Part shown: piece after piece, positions 1 through 5,343 of the stretch
Numbering within the stretch: the first letter of the stretch is position 1
How the letters are laid out: each line of letters opens with the position of its first letter
NCBI GenBank assembly: GCA_030917125.1
Contig: JAUPVH010000024.1
Span: 1-6,050 of the forward strand
From: Patescibacteria group bacterium
Lineage (GTDB): Bacteria; Patescibacteriota; Saccharimonadia; CAILAD01; GCA-016700035
DNA: 6,050 nt
Direction of reading: 5' to 3'
Made by a program: the position numbers and the translations under genes
The notes under the pieces: model-generated
What the model saw: the letters and a program-made list of their open reading frames with translations, nothing else
Told to the model about the DNA's origin: nothing
Databases searched by the model: none

Positions 1-744
1 CGTCGCATCATCAAGTGGCTTTATAGAGGGAGAATTTACGACCGTTGCCTGCACACCCTCTTTTGCCAGGAGCTCAGCTGCCTTCAGTGCTTCGTACGCC
101 AACGGACCAGCAACAATGAGTGCAACGTCAGTACCCTCGCGCCAGACTTGCGCTTTACCAAGTTGAAAAGGCGAATCCTCGGTAGTAATGACTGGCGTCT
201 TTTCTCGAGCCAACCGTAAATACGCTGGTTTTCGACTATGCGCCAGTGCCAGCGTGGCCTTACGAGCTTCGTGAACATCGCACGGCACAACCACCATCAT
301 ATTGGGTAGTGCTCGCATCATCGCGATATCTTCGAGCATCTGATGTGTTCCCCCATCTGGACCAACCGAAACCCCGGCGTGCGAACCAACAACGATTACC
401 GGCTGCTCATTCATGCATATAGCCACACGAATTTGATCAAAATTACGTCCAGGCGAAAAAGCAGCGTAGGAACTAATAAATGGCGTCTTGCCCACTGCAG
501 CCAAGCCAGCACCAACCGCGGCCATATTCTGCTCGGTAATCCCCACTTCTACAAACCGCTCGGGATATTTCTTCATAAAAGCTTCCATCTGGGTCGATTC
601 GGTAAGGTCGGCGCACAGTGCAACTATTCGCTCATCTTGATCGGCCGCGAATACTAAGCCTTCGCCAAAGCCTTTGCGGTTAGGCACGTGCTCAATGGTG
701 TCGGTAAATAATTGTTGAGATAAATGCTCTGAATATTTACTCAT
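1..744 (-). CDS. Transketolase, C-terminal subunit (partial, 3' end outside window)
   Basis: This is the C-terminal half of a split, thiamine-diphosphate-dependent transketolase. It supplies the pyrimidine-binding domain and the start of the C-terminal domain. The enzyme moves two-carbon ketol units between sugar phosphates in the non-oxidative pentose phosphate pathway, in the cytoplasm. I translated the frame by hand: 248 codons run from ATG at 744 to the window edge with no stop. Visible motifs are an ALCADL strand (about residues 43-48), VEVGITEQNM (65-74) whose Glu71 matches the glutamate that activates the cofactor, and GPDGGTHQ (128-135) with the conserved substrate-side His. Split C-terminal subunits are usually a little over 300 residues, so roughly 60-70 are missing. 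The start overlaps the end of the N-terminal subunit gene by 8 bp, and GGAG lies 5 nt upstream. The adjacent partner makes this assignment firm; a DXS or pyruvate dehydrogenase E1-beta reading is much less likely. Confidence 0.93.
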   Translation of the reverse strand, partial: MSKYSEHLSQQLFTDTIEHVPNRKGFGEGLVFAADQDERIVALCADLTESTQMEAFMKKYPERFVEVGITEQNMAAVGAGLAAVGKTPFISSYAAFSPGRNFDQIRVAICMNEQPVIVVGSHAGVSVGPDGGTHQMLEDIAMMRALPNMMVVVPCDVHEARKATLALAHSRKPAYLRLAREKTPVITTEDSPFQLGKAQVWREGTDVALIVAGPLAYEALKAAELLAKEGVQATVVNSPSIKPLDDAT

Positions 745-1615
745 GCTCGCTCCGTATTTTTCCTCGTAAAGTTCTCAACTCTTTGAGTGCCACTTTTGCC
801 TGCTCGTCTTTTGGCGGATCGCCGGCAACATCTTTCAAGCCCGGTGGCATACCGTGCCAAACCGGTTCATTTTCCATAAAATCTACACCCTTACCCGGAA
901 TAGTGTGAGCAATAATGACGGTTGGCCGCTCAAAAATCGCTTGGGCATGTTCGCAAGCGGCAACTACCTGCTCAATATTATGACCATCAACTTCAATAAC
1001 GTGCCAACCAAAGGCCTGCCATTTCATGGCTAGTGGCTCCAGCGGCATAACCTGTTCAGTAAAGCCATCGATCTGAATATTGTTTCGATCAACAATAACG
1101 GTAAGGTTATTAAGTTTTTTTGCAGCAGCAAACAATATCGCCTCCCAAATAATCCCCTCATTGAGTTCGCCATCACCCGTTAAACAATACACATGCTGCT
1201 TGGTGCCATCGATCTTAAAGCCGAGCGCCATACCGGCAGCCTGGGGTAGGCCAATACCAAGTGGACCAGACGTATTCTCAATGCCCGGCAAACGCGTACG
1301 TTCCGGATGACCTTGCAAGCGAGTTCCAAATTTTCGCAACGTTTTGAGTTCGGTTTTTGGAAAATATCCCACTTCAGCCATCGTGGCATATAAAACCGGT
1401 GCGATGTGTCCGTTTGAGAGTACCACTCGATCGCGCTCAGGCCAATCTGGATTTTTTGGGTCGTATTTTACAACTTCATAAAATAGAGCAGTAAACACAT
1501 CTGCCATTCCGAGTGGGCCAGCTGAGTGCCCCGAACCAGCTTCCACGAGCATTTCGATAATTTCTTGTCGAATTGCATTAGCTTTGAGCTCGAGATCTTT
1601 CACCGAATGGCGCAT
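737..1615 (-). CDS. Transketolase, N-terminal (TPP-binding) subunit
   Basis: This is the N-terminal half of a split transketolase (292 aa). It carries the domain that binds the diphosphate and metal of thiamine diphosphate and works with the C-terminal subunit encoded just downstream. Visible motifs are GSGHSAGPLG (27-36, His30), SNGH (67-70), QGHPE (101-105), the TPP signature GDGE at 147-150 followed by NN at 178-179, and GKGV (241-244) with the downstream His254 of a WHG motif. The length fits split N-terminal subunits, which are normally around 270-300 aa. The ATG shares one base with the TAA stop of the upstream epimerase gene (TAATG), and GGAAGG lies 9 nt before it, so translation is probably coupled. 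Together the two halves cover the transketolase fold without the linker of single-chain enzymes such as E. coli TktA. Substrates would be xylulose-5-phosphate with ribose-5-phosphate or erythrose-4-phosphate, inferred from the family. Confidence 0.95.
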   Translation of the reverse strand: MRHSVKDLELKANAIRQEIIEMLVEAGSGHSAGPLGMADVFTALFYEVVKYDPKNPDWPERDRVVLSNGHIAPVLYATMAEVGYFPKTELKTLRKFGTRLQGHPERTRLPGIENTSGPLGIGLPQAAGMALGFKIDGTKQHVYCLTGDGELNEGIIWEAILFAAAKKLNNLTVIVDRNNIQIDGFTEQVMPLEPLAMKWQAFGWHVIEVDGHNIEQVVAACEHAQAIFERPTVIIAHTIPGKGVDFMENEPVWHGMPPGLKDVAGDPPKDEQAKVALKELRTLRGKIRSEHE

Positions 1616-2244
1616 TAATTTAGGCCTTCCATGATTTCATGATACCGAGTTAAGACGCTGTCAGCACCAAATAGATAACTGTTCGTGTTTACTACATCAA
1701 AATGTGCAGCGGCAATTTTCTTAAGATTCTCTGCTGCGACTCCACCATCTAAACCGATTTCGCCATCAAAGCCCAGTTCTCGCAGTTCAGCCACTCGATT
1801 AAGTGCAGCCGGTTGCATTTTTTGACCAGCAAACCCAGCTGGATATGCCATAACCAATACGTGCTTGACGACGGCAAGCAGCTCTCCAATGCTCCCTAAG
1901 TCGGTTTCTGGATTAATCGCCAAGCCTGAGCGAATTCCATTACTATTAATTTTCTCAATCGCTTCGCCAACATTCTCTGCGCCTTCGTATTGCACAATAA
2001 CTGTGTAGGGTCGCAATTTCACACTAGGCATTACATACTCTTTTGGACGCTTTACCATCAAATGAATATCCACCTTAAGACCGGCTGGTGGCTCAAGATC
2101 TTGTGGTTGCACGGTGCGATTTTCAATTAACTCACCATCGATTATGTCTAACTGCACGCGATCGGTAAGTTGTCGCACTGCCTGTAACTTACGCCGACAC
2201 TCAAGCGCGCTCGATTCTAAGATGGCTGGTATTACTTTGGTCAC
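1615..2244 (-). CDS. rpe: Ribulose-phosphate 3-epimerase family protein (divergent)
   Basis: This 209-aa TIM-barrel protein most resembles ribulose-5-phosphate 3-epimerase, which interconverts ribulose-5-phosphate and xylulose-5-phosphate. Supporting motifs are IPAIL (5-9), LDIIDG (32-37), VDIHLMV (58-64), GLAINPET (107-114), LVMAYPAGFAGQ (130-141) and LDGGV (165-169). The two aspartates expected to act as acid/base, Asp33 and Asp166, and the metal-ligand His61 are present. However, the usual HxDxMDG reads QLDIIDG, putting Gln31 where a metal-binding His is expected. The usual strand-4 His is also Gln (Gln85), PSIL has become PAIL, and the C-terminal GSAIF region reads TNSYLF. It is therefore divergent and could differ in metal use or substrate. 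Its place between RpiB and transketolase strongly supports a pentose-phosphate role. The start is GTG, overlapping the rpiB stop by 4 bp (GTGA), with only a weak GGAAG upstream, so translational coupling is likely. Confidence 0.82.
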   Translation of the reverse strand: MTKVIPAILESSALECRRKLQAVRQLTDRVQLDIIDGELIENRTVQPQDLEPPAGLKVDIHLMVKRPKEYVMPSVKLRPYTVIVQYEGAENVGEAIEKINSNGIRSGLAINPETDLGSIGELLAVVKHVLVMAYPAGFAGQKMQPAALNRVAELRELGFDGEIGLDGGVAAENLKKIAAAHFDVVNTNSYLFGADSVLTRYHEIMEGLN

Positions 2245-2711
2245 GAAGTTTTATCTTCCAACTCACTGATTTGTTCTATTCTGCGGGCGTGCCGCTCTGC
2301 TCCAGAAAATGGTGTGGTCAGCCAAGTACGCGTAATTGCCAACATTTCATCGGTCGTGATGTGATCGGCCGGCAGAGAGAGTATATTCGAGTCATTATCT
2401 TCGCGCGTTTCGCGAGCTACCGACTGATCCCATACTAATGCCGCACGCACTCCATCAATCTTGTTAGCGGCAATTGCCATACCTTCACCAGATCGACAGA
2501 CAAGTACACCCATAGAATTTTTCTCGGCAACAACCGCTTTGGCTACTTCTTCGGCGTACGGCGTAAAATCATCATCCGGATTCATATTTTCCGGACCCAT
2601 ATCAACTACATCAAACTCAGCCTGGAGTTGAGCTTTGAGCTGCTCCTTCGCATCGTAGCCGCCATGGTCGGCAGCAAGAAAAACTTTGCTCGGACGATAT
2701 CCCCCTTCCAT
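2241..2711 (-). CDS. rpiB: Ribose-5-phosphate isomerase B family protein
   Basis: This 156-aa RpiB/LacA-family sugar-phosphate isomerase probably interconverts ribose-5-phosphate and ribulose-5-phosphate in the cytoplasm. Family features are FLAADHGGYDAK (11-22), a nucleotide-binding-like core GVLVCRSGEGMAIAANKI (68-85) with the candidate catalytic base Cys72, GVRAAL (87-92), and a C-terminal ERHARR (139-144) matching the phosphate-binding GRHxRR. Two positions depart from the E. coli-type enzyme. CGTGIGM has become CRSGEGM, and the HNxxN motif carrying the ring-opening His reads EDNDSN, with Asp105 at the His position. These may be lineage traits, or they may signal altered substrate preference. 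ATG at 2711 is preferred because AGGAGG lies 8 nt upstream, overlapping the GAPDH stop codon. The gene follows GAPDH by 12 bp and overlaps the epimerase gene by 4 bp. Length and C-terminal motifs fit the family. Confidence 0.88.
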   Translation of the reverse strand: MEGGYRPSKVFLAADHGGYDAKEQLKAQLQAEFDVVDMGPENMNPDDDFTPYAEEVAKAVVAEKNSMGVLVCRSGEGMAIAANKIDGVRAALVWDQSVARETREDNDSNILSLPADHITTDEMLAITRTWLTTPFSGAERHARRIEQISELEDKTS

Positions 2712-2719
2712 GACTTTAA

Positions 2720-2725
2720 CCTCCT
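2720..2725 (-). promoter_or_regulatory. Strong Shine-Dalgarno for rpiB, overlapping the GAPDH stop codon
   Basis: On the minus strand this reads AGGAGG, 8 nt before the rpiB ATG. Its first two bases fall within the TAG stop of GAPDH (2724-2726). It is one of the strongest ribosome binding sites in the window and fixes the rpiB start at 2711. Ribosomes ending GAPDH would stop directly on this site, favouring coupled re-initiation. Confidence 0.8.
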
Positions 2726-3740
2726 ACTTTAGTTTCTTTCCAACCAGTGCAACCAGCTCAACCAGGCGGTTAGAATATCCCCACTCGTTGTCATACCAAG
2801 CAACTACCTTGAGCATATTGCCCCCAACAACGTTCGTGAGCTTACTATCAACAATTGAGCTATGCGGGTTACCAATGAAGTCTGAAGATACGAGCTCTTC
2901 TTCGGTATAGGCTAGCACATGTCTAAAGCGTGGGCTGGCAGCAGCCTTCTTTAGAATAGTGTTCACTTCATCAACGGTGACATCTCGCTTCACCAAGAAA
3001 GTAAAGTCTGCCAAGGAAACAACCGGGGTTGGCACACGCACAGAGAGCCCCTGGAACACACCCGCTAGTGCTGGGAGAGCTTTCGCGGCGGCAATAGTTG
3101 CACCGGTGCTGGTCGGCACAATATTTTCGGCAGCATTACGGCCTTCACGTAAATCTTTAGCCGGAGCATCCTGCAAGGCCTGGCTGGCGGTATAACTGTG
3201 TGTAGTTGTCATCATGGCTTTTTCAATACCAAAAGCCTCTTCAATCACAGCGGCAACTGGCGTAATACAGTTAGTAGTGCAGCTCGCGTTTGAATACACA
3301 TTAAATTTGCCGGTATCAAGCGTGTCTTCATTCACGCCAATTACGTGTGTAGCAACCTGGCTATCGTCACCTTTGGCGGGTGCTGAAATCACAACCTTAC
3401 GAGCTCCTGCTTTCACGTGCAAACTGGCATCTTCGCCCTTTACAAAGCGGCCGGTAGATTCAATTACAACGTCTATCTTTAACTTCTTCCACGGAAGTTT
3501 TTGCGGCTCTTTCTCGGCAGTGACGATGATTTTTTTACCATCCACAATAATATGCGTATCATCGTAGCTTACCTCATGCTTGTAGGCTCCATAGTTGGAG
3601 TCGTGACGAAGCAGATGCGCCAGCGTGCGCGTGTCTGTGAGGTCGTTAATAGCAACAATACGAAGATCGGGGCGTGCAAATGCAATCTTGAAAGCATTGC
3701 GACCGATGCGGCCAAAGCCGTTAATGGCGACTCGTGTCAT
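2724..3740 (-). CDS. gap: Glyceraldehyde-3-phosphate dehydrogenase (type I, phosphorylating)
   Basis: This is a full-length 338-aa GAPDH, the usual size for the family. It oxidises glyceraldehyde-3-phosphate to 1,3-bisphosphoglycerate with NAD(P) and inorganic phosphate, at the entry to lower glycolysis. Motifs are the Rossmann start VAINGFGRIGRN (4-15), INDLTD (31-36), STGRF (95-99), SNASCTTNC (150-158) with catalytic Cys154, THSYT (180-184) with the base His181, IVPTSTGA (207-214) and WYDNEWGYSNR (315-325). The acidic residue in INDLTD favours NAD over NADP. The second determinant region reads QDAPAKD rather than the Leu-Pro of the Bacillus enzyme, so cofactor choice is probably NAD but not settled. 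It is the first gene of the carbon operon. ATG at 3740 has AAAGGA 10 nt upstream, and a promoter lies in the 70-bp gap before it. It probably feeds on the GAP made by the downstream transketolase. Confidence 0.97.
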   Translation of the reverse strand: MTRVAINGFGRIGRNAFKIAFARPDLRIVAINDLTDTRTLAHLLRHDSNYGAYKHEVSYDDTHIIVDGKKIIVTAEKEPQKLPWKKLKIDVVIESTGRFVKGEDASLHVKAGARKVVISAPAKGDDSQVATHVIGVNEDTLDTGKFNVYSNASCTTNCITPVAAVIEEAFGIEKAMMTTTHSYTASQALQDAPAKDLREGRNAAENIVPTSTGATIAAAKALPALAGVFQGLSVRVPTPVVSLADFTFLVKRDVTVDEVNTILKKAAASPRFRHVLAYTEEELVSSDFIGNPHSSIVDSKLTNVVGGNMLKVVAWYDNEWGYSNRLVELVALVGKKLK

Positions 3741-3780
3741 AGAAGAAGAATCCTTTGTTTATTAAAGCGCTAATGCTTCT

Positions 3781-3809
3781 ATTGTACGGCTTGCCAAGGA
3801 TCAGGACAA
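3781..3809 (-). promoter_or_regulatory. Probable sigma-70-type promoter for the gap-rpiB-rpe-transketolase operon
   Basis: On the minus strand, TTGTCC (3809-3804) and TACAAT (3786-3781) are separated by exactly 17 bp. They match the -35 consensus at 4 of 6 and the -10 consensus at 5 of 6. Transcription would start near 3774, giving a leader of about 34 nt that contains the AAAGGA ribosome site (3756-3751). The -35 begins directly after the stop codon of the thioredoxin-like gene, in the longest intergenic gap of the window. This is a motif-based prediction. Confidence 0.6.
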
Positions 3810-3810
3810 G
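3790..3810 (-). repeat. Imperfect inverted repeat overlapping the gap promoter spacer
   Basis: On the minus strand, CTTGTCC (3810-3804) can pair with GGCAAG (3795-3790) across an 8-nt loop, with one bulged base. A shorter palindrome, CTTGGCAAG, lies within it (3798-3790). There is no following T-run, so it is a poor intrinsic terminator for the thioredoxin-like gene. Because it covers the -35 and spacer it could be an operator, but it is short enough to be chance. Confidence 0.25.
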
Positions 3811-4167
3811 TTACTGTTCGGTTGTCTTGGCCGGTTTCTCGGCGTGTTTCGTGTGCGGCATACATACTCCATCCTTGCACTCCCCACCCTCAATCAATAC
3901 TTTGAGTTCCTCTGGGTTATGTGCACCACACAGAGCCTGTCCTGTTTGCGTATTTACAAAACTTGGTACTGCCGCAAAGCCACCACAGGCAGCTTCAATC
4001 ACTTCTGTATATTCCTGCATCTTCTTTTCATTTTCTGGATGATTCCAGACTTCTAGTTTAGTAATTTCACCGCCTAGCTCTTTTTCCAGTTGAGCTACCA
4101 CTGGCCGCATTGAAATGCAGTGCGGGCAAGTTTCACCATAAAATTCAATAACATGATCAATCTTCAT
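3811..4167 (-). CDS. Thioredoxin-like protein with CPHC active site and Cys/His-rich C-terminal tail
   Basis: This 118-aa thioredoxin-fold protein has no signal peptide or membrane segment, so it is predicted to be cytoplasmic. The order is beta strand VIEFYGETCPHC (6-17) with redox pair Cys14/Cys17 (CPHC, the dipeptide found in E. coli DsbA), an acidic and basic helix, AAVPSF (65-70) with the expected cis-Pro68, and a C-terminal helix. The tail adds Cys97, Cys102, His105 and His108 (CX4CX2HX2H), and Cys61 and Cys80 lie within the fold. The tail could bind a metal or form a second redox site; that is inference. The gene overlaps the end of the VKOR gene by 11 bp in another frame. It has its own good ribosome site (AAGGAG, 7 nt before ATG), so it is a separate protein and not a VKOR-Trx fusion. 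Linkage suggests a role in thiol balance with DsbA and VKOR, but the direction of electron flow cannot be read from sequence. Confidence 0.85.
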   Translation of the reverse strand: MKIDHVIEFYGETCPHCISMRPVVAQLEKELGGEITKLEVWNHPENEKKMQEYTEVIEAACGGFAAVPSFVNTQTGQALCGAHNPEELKVLIEGGECKDGVCMPHTKHAEKPAKTTEQ

Positions 4168-4630
4168 TATCAGACTCCTTTTTTATTGTACTCCGCGTGG
4201 TAAACCAATACACAATGGCAAAAATAAAAATCAGGGTAGATGTCAGCGCCGAGAGTAAACAATACTGACACCACGCCTTGATAATAAATGCCTGTATAGA
4301 TGTTAAACCTAAAGAACTCACAAACCCGATTGTTGACCAAGCAAGCATGGGGAGGCGTCGAATTGGTTCGCGATTAATGACGCTAAACATTACCAAGAAC
4401 AGCACAACGGCATAAAAGACCACCCCCAATAAAGCTGTAGGTATACCTAGTATGGGTAATTCTGAATACTGACTCGTCAATACTCGCTCGCAGCCACCAG
4501 TAAAGCCACATGATAAACCGTCCCGCGTGTAGTGCTCGATAGTGAGTATGGTGGCGTCGATAATACCGGCAATTGCCAATAGCCCAAATACTATCTGTGA
4601 CCAGCCGAAACGCTTACTGGCCTGTGCCAT
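4157..4630 (-). CDS. Vitamin K epoxide reductase (VKOR) family membrane protein, DsbB substitute
   Basis: From ATG at 4630 this is a 157-aa integral membrane protein of the VKOR family, which re-oxidises DsbA-type proteins and passes electrons to a quinone. Four hydrophobic helices are visible, at about residues 10-31, 59-83, 95-118 and 122-144. The family's four cysteines are present: the loop pair Cys41 and Cys47 after helix 1, and the CQYC pair Cys121/Cys124 at the start of helix 4. The conserved loop Ser53 and the ILGIPTALLG segment are also present. Basic residues at the N-terminus, the helix 2-3 loop and the C-terminus place those parts in the cytoplasm and the cysteines outside. A TTG at 4642 would add four residues but has no better ribosome site. 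I prefer the ATG, with AAGAGG just upstream though closely spaced. It overlaps the dsbA-like gene by 17 bp and the thioredoxin-like gene by 11 bp, so all three are surely co-expressed. Confidence 0.92.
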   Translation of the reverse strand: MAQASKRFGWSQIVFGLLAIAGIIDATILTIEHYTRDGLSCGFTGGCERVLTSQYSELPILGIPTALLGVVFYAVVLFLVMFSVINREPIRRLPMLAWSTIGFVSSLGLTSIQAFIIKAWCQYCLLSALTSTLIFIFAIVYWFTTRSTIKKESDNED

Positions 4631-5309
4631 AGGCCTCTTCAACTACTTGCTTAACTTTCGCCTTCAAGCCCTCAGCGCCACCACCGCTCCTCAAGTCAAA
4701 CTCTTCACCGTTCACAAAAATCGTCGGCGTTCCACTAAGCTTCAGCTCGGTTCCAAAAGCTTTATCGCGATCGATAACATCCTTACCAGCTTCAGCATTG
4801 AGGTCGCGTGAGAAATCGTCTGTATTCAAGCCGAGTTCTCGAGCGTACTCCACAAACTTATCTTTTGGATCACTGGCTTCTGCCCAATCGTCCTGAGTTT
4901 CATAGAGTTTATCATGCATCTCCCAGAACTTACCTTGCTTACCAGCTGCTTCAGAAGCATAAGCTGAAACCAAAGCATTTTTGTGTGGTGATGGGTACAG
5001 CGGGAAGTGCTTAAACACGAGCCGAACTTTGCCTTCATTCTCGGCGAGTATTTCTGCCAATGTAGGCTCAAATGCCTTACAGGCTGGACATTGAAAATCG
5101 GCGAACTCAGATAGAACAACTTTTGCGTCATCTGCCCCTTTACTTTGCCCTTGTTTGAGCTCGTCTTTTTGTTCGTCGGTGAGCTGTGCGGCTGGAGTAC
5201 TCTCAGCCGGCTTGACATTATTGTCTTCGGACATCGAAGCCCGCACGGCGAAAACCAACAGAGCAATAATCGCCGCGGTAAATAGTATAGGTATCAAGTA
5301 TTTCTTCAT
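4614..5309 (-). CDS. Membrane-anchored DsbA-like thiol:disulfide oxidoreductase
   Basis: This 231-aa protein resembles the DsbA/BdbD/thioredoxin_4 group that introduces disulfides into exported proteins. An N-terminal hydrophobic segment (about 4-22, after MKKY) directs export. There is no lipobox, and an AVRA stretch (21-24) leaves signal peptidase cleavage possible, but retention as an anchor fits a single-membrane cell. A charged linker (about 27-60) precedes the thioredoxin fold. The redox motif is FADFQCPACKAFEP (69-82) with Cys74/Cys77, followed by FKHFPL (99-104), a helical insertion (about 110-185) and GTPTIFVNG (193-201) with the cis-Pro195. These are the only two cysteines, as expected for a dedicated oxidant. 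The next Met (26) would remove the export signal, so the first ATG is right. It lacks a Shine-Dalgarno and may be leaderless. The VKOR partner follows directly. A periplasmic reductase or isomerase role is less likely given VKOR. Confidence 0.93.
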   Translation of the reverse strand: MKKYLIPILFTAAIIALLVFAVRASMSEDNNVKPAESTPAAQLTDEQKDELKQGQSKGADDAKVVLSEFADFQCPACKAFEPTLAEILAENEGKVRLVFKHFPLYPSPHKNALVSAYASEAAGKQGKFWEMHDKLYETQDDWAEASDPKDKFVEYARELGLNTDDFSRDLNAEAGKDVIDRDKAFGTELKLSGTPTIFVNGEEFDLRSGGGAEGLKAKVKQVVEEAYGTGQ

Positions 5310-5316
5310 GTACTTG

Positions 5317-5325
5317 ATTGTATCA
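5317..5325 (-). promoter_or_regulatory. Extended -10 promoter for the dsbA-VKOR-thioredoxin genes, predicting a leaderless mRNA
   Basis: On the minus strand this reads TGATACAAT, an extended -10 (TGn followed by TACAAT, 5 of 6 to consensus). No recognisable -35 sits 16-18 bp upstream, which the TG extension can compensate for. Only 7 nt (CAAGTAC) separate the -10 from the ATG at 5309, so transcription should start at or within a base or two of the start codon. This agrees with the lack of a Shine-Dalgarno there. It is the same -10 hexamer as in the gap promoter. Confidence 0.5.
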
Positions 5326-5343
5326 GATATTACTGCAAGCCGA

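Noticed and set aside
84..290. Minus-strand open frame of 68 codons
   Set aside because: It is out of frame with the transketolase C-terminal subunit, which reads continuously through this region to the window edge.
343..657. Plus-strand open frame of 104 codons
   Set aside because: It lies entirely antisense to the transketolase C-terminal subunit, whose frame has clear family motifs. The predicted peptide has no recognisable features.
3214..3773. Two overlapping plus-strand open frames of 117 and 90 codons
   Set aside because: They are antisense to GAPDH, which is full length and strongly conserved. They have no supporting motifs and one runs out through the gap promoter.
3790..3810. Intrinsic terminator after the thioredoxin-like gene
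   Set aside because: The stem is about 6 bp with a bulge and no T-run follows on the minus strand, so read-through into the gap operon remains possible.
4157..4642. TTG start for VKOR at 4642
   Set aside because: It adds only four residues, has a rare start codon and no better ribosome site. The ATG at 4630 is the simpler choice, though TTG cannot be excluded.
4826..5266. Minus-strand open frame of 146 codons
   Set aside because: It is an alternative frame inside the DsbA-like gene. The peptide lacks domain features, whereas the true frame has CPAC, the cis-Pro motif and an export signal.
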